A stretch of DNA of 64,000 nucleotides from Apostichopus japonicus (GCF_037975245.1 NC_092575.1:575001-639000), one strand, 5' to 3'. Positions 24,986 to 35,105 are shown, counted from the first letter of the stretch. Translations and numbers: made by a program. Notes: generated from the sequence alone by a model not told the origin.

Positions 24986-25462
24986 GGGATTGGCAATTGG
25001 ACTGTCAATTTACGTTTCGGGAAATCAGTCATTTTAATCTCAGGTTCTTTCCTGCTTTCAGTTGTGATTGACATTAATAGCTGTGATACTATCTCTAGTG
25101 TTAAATTGCAGGATTCTGACTTTGTCTTGGAATTTGATGGATCATTCATGGATCAAAAAAGCTCTCTTTCTATGTCAAATTTGACAAGTTTCCAATGTAA
25201 CCATCAGGCAGTCTTTGGCAAGTGTACATCTGAGTTAGAAGACAGTAGGATGGTTTCTGATTTTCATTTAGGTTTAAAACCTGTCGCCATGGCAACATCA
25301 AGAACTATCATACATTACAGAGGTCATATAATAAACATATTCAGGGTAAATGATTTGGATTTCTGGATTTATTGTAAAGTTAAACATTGTGCTTCTGAAT
25401 GGACAGATGATAATGTGAGCATGATTATATACCATGCTCTGTATATGCACAAATTATATTAA
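24986..25462 (+). CDS. Long open frame, possible exon, product unknown
   Basis: The frame is open for about 160 codons, unusually long for this AT-rich background outside repeats. It directly follows TTGCAG, a usable acceptor in phase 0, and a candidate donor (CAG then GGTAAAT) lies near 25346. The translation is not repetitive and includes SVVIDINSCDTISSV and SDFVLEFDGSFMDQKSS, with one hydrophobic stretch near residues 17-30. It shows no domain I recognise. If it is an exon it would be phase 0 like the others. It could equally be an ancient transposon fragment or chance. No start codon context supports it as a standalone gene. Confidence 0.25.
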   Translation, partial: GIGNWTVNLRFGKSVILISGSFLLSVVIDINSCDTISSVKLQDSDFVLEFDGSFMDQKSSLSMSNLTSFQCNHQAVFGKCTSELEDSRMVSDFHLGLKPVAMATSRTIIHYRGHIINIFRVNDLDFWIYCKVKHCASEWTDDNVSMIIYHALYMHKLY

Positions 25463-25510
25463 TGGCTATTTAATTGTAATTACTTAACTGTATAAATTTA
25501 AGAAATTTGA

Positions 25511-25585
25511 AGTGGTTGTCCCCAGGACAACCATCTCACCAATTTTTGGTTGTCCTGCTGAAATTTTGGTCGTCCTGTAAAGCTA
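25511..25585 (+). repeat. GGTTGTCC/GGACAACC repeat, left copy
   Basis: GTGGTTGTCC and GGACAACCAT form a short hairpin, followed by TTTTTGGTTGTCC and TTTTGGTCGTCC. The same order recurs at 30140-30235. Confidence 0.6.
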
Positions 25586-25849
25586 TAGTATTTTATCTTC
25601 GGAAAAAAAATACTTGTTTGGGACTCCTAAGAAACCGTGAATGTTGAACGATTTCATGGATTCTAGATAAGTAGCAAATTCTGTGTTTCTTTCTGTGGCC
25701 TTACTGGATTTTATTTTCTTATAAAGCTGACTGTAGTTAGATTGTATACATTAGTTAGGTACATGATGTTTTTCTGCAGAGCGTAACGATACCATAACCA
25801 CGTGGTAATCTGTAGGTTCGTCATAGTACTGGCCAAGTGTTTCAGTTTC

Positions 25850-26130
25850 AGTAATGTTCTTAGCAAGAAAAAAAAAAATGCGCCCCAGGAACGCAAGCCC
25901 CCGAAAAATATTGCGTCCCGCTCGAACACCAATTATGGTTATTGTATGACCTAATACTAGTGTAGTATCACTGCCTATACTTTGTGAATGTTATACACAA
26001 TATTATAATTTATAGGGCAGATAGCTCAGTGTCTTAGTTTCGGTGTTTGACAGGGGCGGCCCGGCCCACTCCTCCTTTGGCCCACCCTGCCGTTTAAAAA
26101 AAAATATCCCAAGCCCCCTCCTTCATCCGC
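25850..26130. other. GC-richer non-coding patch
   Basis: Includes A-runs at 25866-25877 and 26096-26104 and a C/G-rich run at 26054-26090. A TAGCTCAGTG sequence near 26024 resembles a tRNA A box, but no B box follows. Confidence 0.35.
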
Positions 26131-26343
26131 CCTTTTACTTCCCTTTTCTCTTCCCTACATTTTACGCAAACTTCAATGTTCTAAAGTACAGAAGTTTACA
26201 CACGAATGTTGCTCCAAAATAAACTCTACTAAAGCACATGGTCAATTGAACCGCGAAAAGGTTTTCAACAGAAACTACTGTGGTATGAATGCAATATGAA
26301 ATTTCACATTAGCATCTGGGTCAGATCCAAAACCTCTGCCAAT

Positions 26344-26902
26344 GTTATGGACGGAATTCACAGAGATAAAGTCCCATCAAAAATAGTGTGAGAGTTAGTA
26401 TTTGGTAAGGTATGCATGATTGATCTAAGTTGGGATACCTCTACCATATAATGGAAAAAAATTAATTGGGTAGTGCAATATTAGTCTGTATATGCAAATT
26501 AGGTGTTCGTTATGGACGGAATCAGAAAAATGATCGATATCCACCAACCTTCATAGTGGGTCAAAACTCTGTGAAGTGTTCAGGATTTCAAAGTATCAGG
26601 TACTTTTCATCACAGGCCTGGTACCTTAGCTTTATCATACTCCCACTCATAATCTTCAATGTACCTCTATTAACCCACTACCCCAAACCAAAATTCTGTG
26701 TTATGGACGGAATGTACAACGTTATGGACGGAAGGTTTTGTCCTGATTTAGGATCAACTCTTGAATTGTGAAGTGTGTGTTATAAGTTAATACTTATGGC
26801 CAATATGTGTAATAATATCAAATAAAATTGAATTTATTATAAGAAGGGAAAGAGCTAGTCCTGAAATAGGAATTGTTATGGACGGAATGTTATGGACGGA
26901 AA
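26344..26902 (+). repeat. Cluster of GTTATGGACGGAAT motifs, plus orientation
   Basis: Copies lie at 26344-26357, 26509-26522, 26700-26713, 26721-26734 (one mismatch), 26875-26888 and 26889-26902 (one mismatch). The last two are back to back. Confidence 0.9.
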
Positions 26903-27236
26903 GTATTGAATTAGCCTGAAATGAATTGCTACAGCACATGAAAAGTTTCACTCTTGCTGAAGGTACTCATCAGGTGGCTTTCAGCACTATAAGCAGAGGC
27001 TGTCAGTACTTTTCCCATTTGTTTTTTTCACTTTTGTGGCTTCACCTCCTTCAAACAATGCCAATGCAATCAAAGTTTCACCAGTCTGCAAAGCTTGTAT
27101 GAAAGAAAACAACACATACAAATAAAACTGTGGACATGGGAGGCCTGTATGGTTGAACAGTCATGAAAATTTGAAATAGACTTTTCAATCTCAACAAAAT
27201 ACATCGATTCATATTTGTCAAAATTTTTCGTCACCA

Positions 27237-27600
27237 TCACGGCTCACAATCTCTTTGAAACTTGTCCCTAATATATTCAACCATCTTTGTTGCAATTCCC
27301 ACTTTGCTACTTGAAATTAGGAGGACAGGCTGTTCTAGTTTTCCCATGATCATTCCTAGTGGGATATTTGTCTCAGGTGATGGCCAGAAGAAAGTATTGG
27401 TAGGGCCCTTAGGGTGTAGGAAGGAGACAGACATCATTACTGTCAACTGATATTTGGTCCACCTTTTCCAACCACCAGTCTCCTTCATACACAAAAACCA
27501 TGTTGCATAAGGATGACAACTTGGATTTATAAGGGTCATTCCGTGTCAAATCAAGAATGGCTGTTGCTGCACCCTCTCCAAAAATTCCCAAATTTTTTGT
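27237..27600 (-). pseudogene. Broken minus-strand coding remnant with a WP-rich C-terminal domain
   Basis: Two overlapping minus-strand frames join across one indel near 27420-27440. The upstream frame has TAILDLTRNDPYKSKL and VYEGDWWLEKV. The downstream one has FLHPKGPTNTFFWPSPE, then PLGMIMGKLEQPVLLISSS, and ends at a stop at 27237-27239. The pattern of a Trp-Trp strand, a HPxGP turn, an FFWP box and a PLG-x-I-x-x-K strand resembles, from memory, C-terminal segments of multicopy uncharacterised proteins in cnidarians and other invertebrates. I cannot name a family. Length is about 110 codons. It lies inside the TIR-bounded block, so it may be that element's own remnant. Going further upstream on the minus strand I see stops and no clear continuation. 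Confidence 0.5.
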
Positions 27601-28578
27601 GTGATTGGACCATCATGAAATAAGCATATTCTGAAAATTTCAGTTGCATTGCTTTCCAATTGGCCGATTTATCACACTTTGAAATTCCGCAATTTGTCGC
27701 CACCATGGCATTTTCTTGACTTTTGAGGTCTCATTTCTCAGCAATTAACCATTCTAATACCTTTCTATTACAGATGCCTATAGAGTCTATCCCATAGAAT
27801 AGGAAAATAAAAAATTAGGCTACAAAAATATTGTCTTGTGGAGTTAGGTTCACTTAAAAGTGTCAAAATATACGATTTTTGTACTTTTCACTAAAAAATG
27901 TGCTATTCTTAGTGATGAATTGCTCCTAAACCATTGCTTCAGGGTACTTGATTCTTTCAGAGGTTATTATGTCTGGTACAAACATTACAAAATAATGATT
28001 ACAATGCTTTCCTATGATATGTTTGCAAGTTGTGCAACTCTAAAGTTGCTATTTCATGCTGCGATTCAGCATGAGGTAGGAGTTTTGATGCCAATTTTTT
28101 ACCAAAGTAACCATGTTAGAGCTGTCATGGTTTTATACTTCAACTATAAGTATAAAGTTCTTACCCCTAAGCAAATTTCAGGGTTCTAGCTGTTCTCAAT
28201 AATAATTTAAGAAGTTGTTAAGCTGCTCCGATGTACAAAAGAGGTCGTCTTTGACGGCCAATAACTCAAAATGCGTAATGTTGAAAAAATCTGATAATTT
28301 TTCCTGGAAGAGATATAGTACCACCCTGTTTGTACAAAAAATTTCAGGAGGGTGTTTTGCCTTATTTTGAAATGACAAATCCTCAAAGTTTGGGATTTTT
28401 ACAGAAATTTCTTCTTTTTTTTTTTTTTAATTAGGGAAAACATCACCTGAAAGCCTAGAAAAATACTGCAATGTACATGTAAAAAAAGGTTTTCCATCCT
28501 AAATAACATTCATTCACATTTGATGTCTTTGATTTAACTTAATAAAAAACATTCTGCATAGTTTATCCAAAGAAAGTA

Positions 28579-28636
28579 ATTTCCATCCATAACATTCACA
28601 TTCCGTCCATAACGTTTTCCTAATTCCATCCATAAC
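28579..28636 (-). repeat. GTTATGGACGGAAT motifs, minus orientation
   Basis: ATTCCGTCCATAAC at 28600-28613 is exact. One-mismatch versions lie at about 28580-28593 and 28623-28636. A single plus-orientation copy follows at 28794-28807. Confidence 0.88.
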
Positions 28637-29149
28637 ACTGATGTTTCATTGAACCCCAGCTTATCAATATGCAAGAATCTGGTAATTTTTCACTTCATCC
28701 TTAATGGCATTGATAACCTTCAGAAGATTACATGCAAATTTTATCACTGAAGTGAACTTTAAAATTGCCAGGAGATTAATGACATCAGGTAGCGTTATGG
28801 ACGGAATTAATGATTTTCTTCTCGATTAGCATCTTAATTAGGGATGCCCTACTTAATTTTTCCAAAAACTATTTTGGAGAGATCAGTACCATAAACAATT
28901 ATTCATGTGCAGATTCCTGTGAATTCCATCATTCCTTGCAGTTCAGTGGCACAAATTGCTGTTTCCGTCCTGGTTTAAGTGCATTGTTGATATAATTAAG
29001 CAGTACTCGTTAACAAAGAAACATACAAATTTAATTTTTTAGCCAAGCAAGCTTAAATTGTTCTTCTTTTGGACAAAACTATCAAAATTGATAACTATGA
29101 TCATCTAAATTTTAGCCCTGAGGTTGACAGGTTTTGGATCTGACCCATC

Positions 29150-30130
29150 TCTTATTGCAGAGAAAAGAAACATACTGTGAGGTAAAATATCCTTTCAGGA
29201 TCGGATATGTAAGCTTCCCACAAAATTCATAGATTGTCTCAACTCATAACATTTTCTGATCAAAACAATGTTTAAAATATTACGTGATAGTCTCAGAAAC
29301 AATTCAAGTGCATCTTCGTACCACCAGTCATTGTTGTCAAAATGTACATTACAAATATGAGAAAAGGCCTAACGTTATGATATTTGAGTGCACACATATG
29401 ATAGCCTTTACCACAAACGTTGTATCTCTACACAGGGGAAAGTAAACGTTGCAAGTAAATGTTGTTAAACAACTTACTTCGTGTTCATTGAGCACTGGAA
29501 ATGCAAGAATGTTTGCAGGTAATCGGTAGGGACTATTAGCCAATCAAATCACGGGAATCTTGGTAAAGCACCATTGTCTATTTTTAGCATGAAAATCTCT
29601 GTAATAAAGTTTTGGTAACCCTGTACCTTGCGGTTGATTGTTATGATATATTTATTTTCAAACAAATTCAATGATCTGTAGGAGTAGGAGAACTTTTGGC
29701 TCTTGTCAGAAGAAGTTGTGGTTTTTGGAAAAGAACAAATTAAAGATGTTCATTCAAAAATGTGTTTTGTTATGTTTTCCGTTGACCCAGTTGTGAGTGT
29801 GTACTTGGTGTTTGTTTCTCAAAAAAAAATGTGGTGGTTGGGCGGGGTCTTTGCCAGTGGGGGTAAACCTGAACTCTGATTGGCCTTTGTTGACAAACGG
29901 ACGGAACAGAAAATACCATGAATCTTGAACTGAGTGGTCCATGTCAATGTGAGGGATTGGCCTTCCTCAAGCTAATAGAACGTGCGTATACGTCTATGTA
30001 TATTATTTATTAGATGAAGGTGGAGTTTGGAATGAGTTTCTTCTTATGTGAAATGTCATTTTACGTTTTTGGTTTGACGCTTGTTTCCGTGTCTTTTTCC
30101 TTTTGTTTCACGGAACATTAACCAGCCTTT
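29150..30130. other. Non-coding stretch, nothing recognised
   Basis: AT-rich. An A-run followed by a G-rich stretch lies at 29820-29870. Confidence 0.4.
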
Positions 30131-30137
30131 TCGCAAG

Positions 30138-30240
30138 TTTTTGGTTGTCCGCCGGGCAACCAGTACTTCACGATTTGACAAGTTTTGGTTGCCCGGCAGG
30201 TAATTTGGTCGTCTCGGACGACCGGACGACCGCTAAATTT
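30138..30240 (+). repeat. GGTTGTCC/GGACAACC repeat, right copy
   Basis: TTTTTGGTTGTCCGCCGGGC, CAACCAGTAC, GGTTGCCCGGCAGG and GGTCGTC...GGACGACC follow the same order as the copy at 25511-25585. Both copies contain short self-complementary segments. Confidence 0.6.
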
Positions 30241-30940
30241 ACACACTGCTTAATATGACAATTTAACATACAGTATAGCACAATAATTTGGTTTAAATAC
30301 AAAAGGGATCAAAAGGTTACTTGTATGGAGCCAGTACTGTAACAATTATTTATACTCTATTGCCATGGTCCACAACCCTATTGGTCTAGGAAACCCAATA
30401 TTTAGGTTGCAAATGATTTTCAATGGGTCATAAGGTTTTTTGTCAGAAATGGAAAAACATTTTTTTAACTGATCTTTGGTCAAATTATCAAAATACCAGA
30501 CATCTTGGCCCTGTGAGCCAAACTCGGGATTGTTTTGCCACTTTGATAAACAAGAAAGAAGAGCCAGCCATTACATACAACATCCATGTATACATTCCAA
30601 TGGCATTGTAATAATAAATTGAAGGGGAGGGAGGAGGGGTGGAAGGTGATTCTTTGGTCATGGCAGAATGCCAAACATTTTTGGTTGGTTTGTAGCAGGT
30701 AGAGTGTTTGCTATGCTAAAAATATCCAGAGGTCCAATGATTGCATTATATACAGTGTCTCAACATACATACCTCCACACAAGAAATACTGTAGGAATAT
30801 AAGCCATGTAAAGACTAAACATTGACTACTGTAATTCTGAAAGAGAGCTGGTAATAATAGCAGAAGTGTACAGTAGTATGTTCCAGAACTAAATTGGCTG
30901 TTTGGAGAGCGTCCAACTCAATTGTCTTTTCTTTTTTTAT
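30241..30940. other. Intronic-looking stretch upstream of an exon
   Basis: AT-rich; no repeat or RNA recognised. It ends in a pyrimidine-rich tract before the acceptor at 30942-30944. Confidence 0.45.
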
Positions 30941-30944
30941 CCAG

Positions 30945-31049
30945 AGTGAGGGACAAGTTCGCAAGGCAAAAACTCAAAAGCCAGAGAAAGACTGCAAGAA
31001 TGACCCAAAGAATGACCGTCTTAGGAAGAGGACTGGGATGAATCGTCAG
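30945..31049 (+). CDS. Internal coding exon, Lys/Arg-rich, gene not recognised
   Basis: A strong acceptor (CTTTTCTTTTTTTATCCAG) and a good donor (CAG then GTAAGG) bound exactly 105 nt, 35 codons, phase 0 at both ends. The peptide is very basic and hydrophilic, including SEGQVRKAKTQKPEKD and DRLRKRTGMNRQ, typical of a disordered linker or a nuclear-localisation-type segment. Base composition is richer in GC than the flanks. Being symmetric in phase, it could be skipped without breaking the frame. A related pattern is seen at 59878-59970 and 63011-63046. The intron on its right carries the DIRS element and several of its relatives. Membership of the same gene as the exon at 4091-4264 is inference. 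Confidence 0.7.
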
Positions 31050-31101
31050 GTAAGGTGGTCCCTAACGTGGTCTACAAAAAATGCCTCCAAATCGTTACAT
31101 T

Positions 31102-31300
31102 GTCTTCGTTCCTCGCTTGCCTGTCTCCCCACAACCTTAGCACCTCCTTTACCGTGCCTAGAATGAACTGGTAACCGTTTAACACAGTGCGCCCTCTATG
31201 ATCGGATCCTTTGGTCAATGCCCTTCTCATTCTACCATCCAAAGTGCCAACATTGTGCGTTTTGTTGTCTGGATTTCCTACAGCAATTTTCGTAAGGAAA
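31102..31300 (+). mobile_element. DIRS-family terminal fragment (left-end type)
   Basis: The segment has the same landmarks as the intact DIRS left end at 31720, but diverged: TTCGTTCCTCGCTTGCCTGT, CACAACCTTAGCACCTC, TTTACCGTGCCTAGAATGA and GTGCGCCCTCTATGA. It carries no internal coding sequence. It is an older solo end or a truncated copy. Confidence 0.8.
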
Positions 31301-31719
31301 ATAAACTTTGAATTTATAAACGATACCCATTTAAATTATAAATGTCCTAGGTATACCACATCCTGTACATTTTGAAATATCCTTTACATCAGAATGCATC
31401 CTCCAAATTATAACTTATATTCACTTAAATAACGCACACCAGGATATACCATGACCACTCTCAGCTATTCACTGTCCCCATAACTTTTCATATATGCGAT
31501 GGTACTACTGGCTTTGTTTTGTCCTCCCAAATAACCCAAAATTTCTATTTCAGTCTACTGCCCTCAATTTTGTTGTTTACGTTCCTCTTCTATGAAGTAC
31601 TTCAGTAGTATAACATGTAACTACATACTGAAATGCCAGCTAACTTCAGGAGTGTTCAAACAAAATCATAGGGAACAAAAGTGATAATTCTTTATTTTTG
31701 AAGGCTGCAGTCACATGTA
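31301..31719. other. Spacer between two DIRS-family insertions
   Basis: AT-rich sequence, nothing recognised. It ends at the junction with the DIRS left terminus. Confidence 0.4.
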
Positions 31720-31735
31720 ATTTACTTCGCTCCTC

Positions 31736-31850
31736 GCTTACCTGTCTCCTCACAACCTTAGCACCTCATTCTACCGTGCCTATAAAGTCCTGGTAAAATA
31801 ATAACACTGTGCGCCCTCTATGACCGAACCCCCCCCCTCGGTCACTCCTC
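31736..31850 (+). repeat. DIRS left inverted terminal repeat
   Basis: Runs from GCTTACCTGTCTCC to GGTCACTCCTC and includes a run of nine C. It is identical in reverse complement to 38015-38129, including the length of the C run. Confidence 0.95.
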
Positions 31851-32442
31851 TCTACTCATTCTACCATTAAAAGTGTCTTCACGTGAATTTCTTGTGGATA
31901 TATTTCCCTTGGATTTCGTCTTGGTTTTCTTTAGCGATCTTTGGAAGTTTCTTTCCTCGGATTCTTAGGAGTATTGCAGTCCTTTCCAGCCCGATAAGTA
32001 TCCTTTTTTGTTGAAAGGGAGGGTTTTGGGGACTGTTTTTATTCCTAGTGCGTTTCCGCCCTTAGGTTTTTTGCGGGGGTAGCAGTTCCGCGAACTGCCT
32101 AGGTTTCCCGCCATTTTCCCTTCCCCACGCTATAGGCGTGTCGTTGTATTTTCATGTTCATAGCATGTCTACATTGTATTTCTATTCACGATTTCTTCTT
32201 CTATATTTCGCTCTCTCATGTTCTTTTTCAGCTTGTGTTGATTTTGTTAGGCCACTTCGTAGCGTTTTTCGTATTTTGCCGTTGCTAGGTTACGCTACGT
32301 ACCTCTACTCACCGTTATGTACCTCCCGTTATCTCCCGTTCTCTTGTTAGTTTGCATTTTTCCGTAAGCTTAAGAGTTAGTCTTTCCTTAATTCGAGCGT
32401 TTTAGTTTGTCTCGTAACCAGCTAAAGCTTTTTAACTACTCG

Positions 32443-32936
32443 ATGTTTCGGCCAGGCAGAACCTGGGTCGAACACGATTTCTGTCCTAAGTGTAGAACCT
32501 ACACCAGACGGGACCCACGCCTGGTCTGCATAAATTTTTCGCCAGCCCAGTGGCACTAGATAGACCAGTGGCTTACGAGTCTAAGAAGCAAGCTTTAGGG
32601 CAGGCTGGACTTGATTCCTTAGGCCATCGGTGCCCCAGAAAAAGATATAGGAGAGACAAGAGAGAGAGAGAGAGAGAGGAGGAGGGAGAAGTGGTGAGAG
32701 AGGTGGAGGAAAGTGGCCAGGAGAGGGCCGAAGGAGAGGTGGAGAGAGAGAGAAAGAGTACCCCTAACGGTCCCGGCGACGTCCGGTTGATTACGGCCAG
32801 AGGGAAGGGCAGGAGCAAGGCTCCCGCCAAGAAAAGACCTCTTGAGAAGAGGCACGGCTCGGCCGGGCTAGAGGCAACGTCTCAGTCCGGGTCGCAGCAA
32901 AGAGTACCCCTAACGGTCCCGGCGACGTCCGGTTGA
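32443..32936 (+). pseudogene. DIRS gag-like N-terminus, frameshifted
   Basis: ATG 32443 opens MFRPGRTWVEHDFCPKC followed by a second Cys pair region (about residues 14-29), a CxxC-type zinc-binding pattern typical for the start of the first ORF in DIRS elements of this type. A stop follows at about codon 39. The frame from 32550 then continues the protein with ALDRPVAYESKKQALG and a long Arg/Glu-rich tract encoded by GAGAGA repeats, ending in SKAPAKKRPLEKRHGS. A 146-bp tandem duplication shifts the frame again (see 32755-33046). The product would be a nucleic-acid-binding, highly charged capsid-like protein. Assignment as gag rests on position and character. Confidence 0.6.
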
Positions 32937-33046
32937 TTACGGCCAGAGGGAAGGGCAGGAGCAAGGCTCCCGCCAAGAAAAGACCTCTTGAGAAGAGGCA
33001 CGGCTCGGCCGGGCTAGAGGCAACGTCTCAGTCCGGGTCGCAGCAA
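32755..33046 (+). repeat. 146-bp tandem duplication inside DIRS gag-like region
   Basis: The segment 32755-32900, starting AGAGTACCCCTAACGG and ending CAGCAA, is repeated without visible change at 32901-33046. Because 146 is not a multiple of three, the second copy is read in another frame. Confidence 0.96.
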
Positions 33047-33940
33047 GAGAGACCCATGGAGCGCGGGCTACAGGCCACGGAGAGCTCGGGTCCGAGAGAG
33101 AGAGTACGACCGAGGGGTCGCTGAAACGGAGCCGGTCCCATAGCAGGCTCCGGGAGCCCGGGTCCGGCGAGAAAAAAAAAAAAAAAAATATTAAAAAAAA
33201 AAAAAAAAAAAAAAAATCCCACCGGAAAGGACAGAATGTCCGGGTCGAGGAGTACCGGCGTGGTGGTACCCGGCGTGGTACGCACACAGAGACGGGCTCC
33301 GGGAGCCTGGGTCCGGCGAGGCCCCGGGTCCGGCGAGACCCCGGGTCCGGCGAGACTCGAAGGGAAGGCAGAACCGAGGTTTCACTCCAGATCCGAGACC
33401 GCCCCCGGAGCCGGGAACCAGAGCTATACAATCGACTGCTGGGTCCTCAGAGATTGGCTCCGGAGGGCCCGGGCCCGACGAGAACAGGGGCGCAGGGGCA
33501 GAAGCCCGGTCCGCAGATCTCCAAACGGGATCCAAAACTGGTCCCGAAGTCGGGAGCCTACGAGAGTAACAACATTTACAACTGCGACATTTACAATAAC
33601 ATTTACAACTACAACAACATTTACAACAAGATTAACAACCGCTAGGCCCCCAGAACGGGGTAGCAGGTGCAGAAGCCCGGCCCGCAGACCCCCTAACCGG
33701 AGCCGCGGCCGGTCCTGAGGCCGGGAACCGATGAGATTACCAATGCCGGGCCCCCAGAACGGGGTAGCAGGGGCAAGCGCCCAATCCGAAAAGAGAACCA
33801 GCCCCGAGCCAGGTTCCCACGGCAAAGGGAGAAATACCTATCCCCAGACACCGAACACAGACATCGGTGCCGAGGAGCGATCGCAACCCCTAGATTTCGG
33901 GGTTACAGAGGACGGTTACTCCCGCTTCCCAGAATAGGGG
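33047..33940 (+). other. GC-rich rest of the DIRS first-ORF region, with simple repeats
   Basis: CCGGGTCCGGCGAGAC repeats at 33150-33360, two long A-runs at 33172-33226, AACATTTACAAC repeats at 33570-33640, and GGCCCCCAGAACGGGGTAGC twice (33645 and 33749). Open frames overlap on both strands and alternate; none is whole. Likely the decayed C-terminal part of the gag-like ORF. Confidence 0.6.
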
Positions 33941-35105
33941 GAGTGTCCCCCCCCCCCCGGAACTAGCAGCTTGAGCGGCGACGACAGGTTCGAATCATTT
34001 GCGGGAAAACACCGCTACCACTACACATCCCAAATGTGTGTTTATTTATCGAGTACCTGCAGACACTCAGGGGTCATATTCTCCTCGCTAATTATACTCC
34101 TCTCTAATCATAATTCATCGCCATTTGCCTAGGTTAAAATCTTACTTGTGTTTAAAAACACTGTCGTTTAAAACACTGGTGAACCCACTTCCAGAACATG
34201 TTAAAATGCGTAAGACTGAGGGGTTTCAAATCGGTTCTCATGACGTACAGTATTCCGTTTACTTTAAAACCTTGGCAAACTGCTAGGAAGAGAACTTTCT
34301 CGAGACTTGGCAAAGTGCCAGGAAACATAACGCTCATAGATCCTTGGCAAACTGCCAGAAAAAAAAAAAAAAAAAGGTACAACGTGGCACATTTGTTAAG
34401 AGAGGAGGGGGGCCAAGCAGCCACCTGGCTTGACACGTGTAAGCTCAACTTTTACCGCAACGAGCTATCGACTACGTGAGCGATCCTATGGAATAAGCCT
34501 TTCTTCCTATTTCTTTGGTGAATTACCAAGACAAACGCGTTAGTAAGTTGAAAAAGTGGTAGGATACAACCCCAGCAAGTTACAAGCGCTAACACGCTCC
34601 GAACATACAGCATGCGCTTCATGAGCAATGTTCGATGTTCCGACATCTTAAGCAGAGTTGCATTTCGTAGCACCTGATGGCCTAGTCTTGACTAGCCTAG
34701 GCGCTAGGTGGTTTCAATAGGAAGCTGGAAACCTTTACTGCACTACGAAATGGACACATCTCGACAGGAAGAGATTTGAGAAGTAACGGGTACGTTATCA
34801 TAACATTCAATACGTGTTTATTACGTTAAATGTGGTGTTGATAAAACGTTGACATAAGATGTCTATGAGATATTACGTTATATTAATGTTATATTAATGT
34901 CTTAACGGAAATTGTTTTGAAATAATAGCCCCTAAAGGGTTTCGGTAACATATTTCTTACACCTCTAATAACGCTATCATAGCAAAAGACTAAACATTTA
35001 GTAACGCCTTTGTGTTTGCTGAGTAACTCCCTGGACTCCGTTAAACAGCCAGGATTTATGAGGTGGAATTTCCACAAACCCACCCTACACATCCTCTGTT
35101 GGGAG
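33941..35105. other. Sequence replacing the DIRS reverse transcriptase, origin unknown
   Basis: No reverse-transcriptase motif was found on either strand between the gag-like region and RNase H. The stretch is AT-richer than the DIRS parts. It contains three copies of TTGGCAAACTGCCAG-like sequence at 34272, 34307 and 34343 (35-36 bp apart), the last followed by an A-run at 34358-34375, plus a CACGTG at 34434. The short ORF at 34198-34479 spans these repeats and is not recognised. Confidence 0.5.

Larger units (their letters stand above)
26317..29147. mobile_element. Putative DNA transposon bounded by 19-bp inverted repeats
   Basis: TGGGTCAGATCCAAAACCT at 26317-26335 has its exact reverse complement at 29129-29147, so the 2.83-kb block has perfect 19-bp terminal inverted repeats. 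A 14-bp motif, GTTATGGACGGAAT, is scattered inside: plus orientation near the left end, minus orientation towards the right (see separate entries). A broken minus-strand coding remnant lies at about 27237-27600. I could not find a convincing target-site duplication, and the superfamily is not assignable. Chance inverted 19-mers are improbable at this spacing, but a mobile origin is still inference. Confidence 0.55.

Noticed and set aside
26017-26060. Possible tRNA gene or SINE (TAGCTCAGTG)
   Set aside because: No B box or cloverleaf follows the A-box-like sequence.
25511-30240. LTR retrotransposon with the GGTTGTCC repeats as LTRs
   Set aside because: The similar segments are only about 75-100 bp, lack TG...CA ends, and there is no primer-binding site or gag-pol between them.
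33424-33825. 133-codon minus-strand open frame
   Set aside because: Antisense shadow in GC-rich DIRS sequence where stop codons are rare; the element's genes lie on the plus strand.
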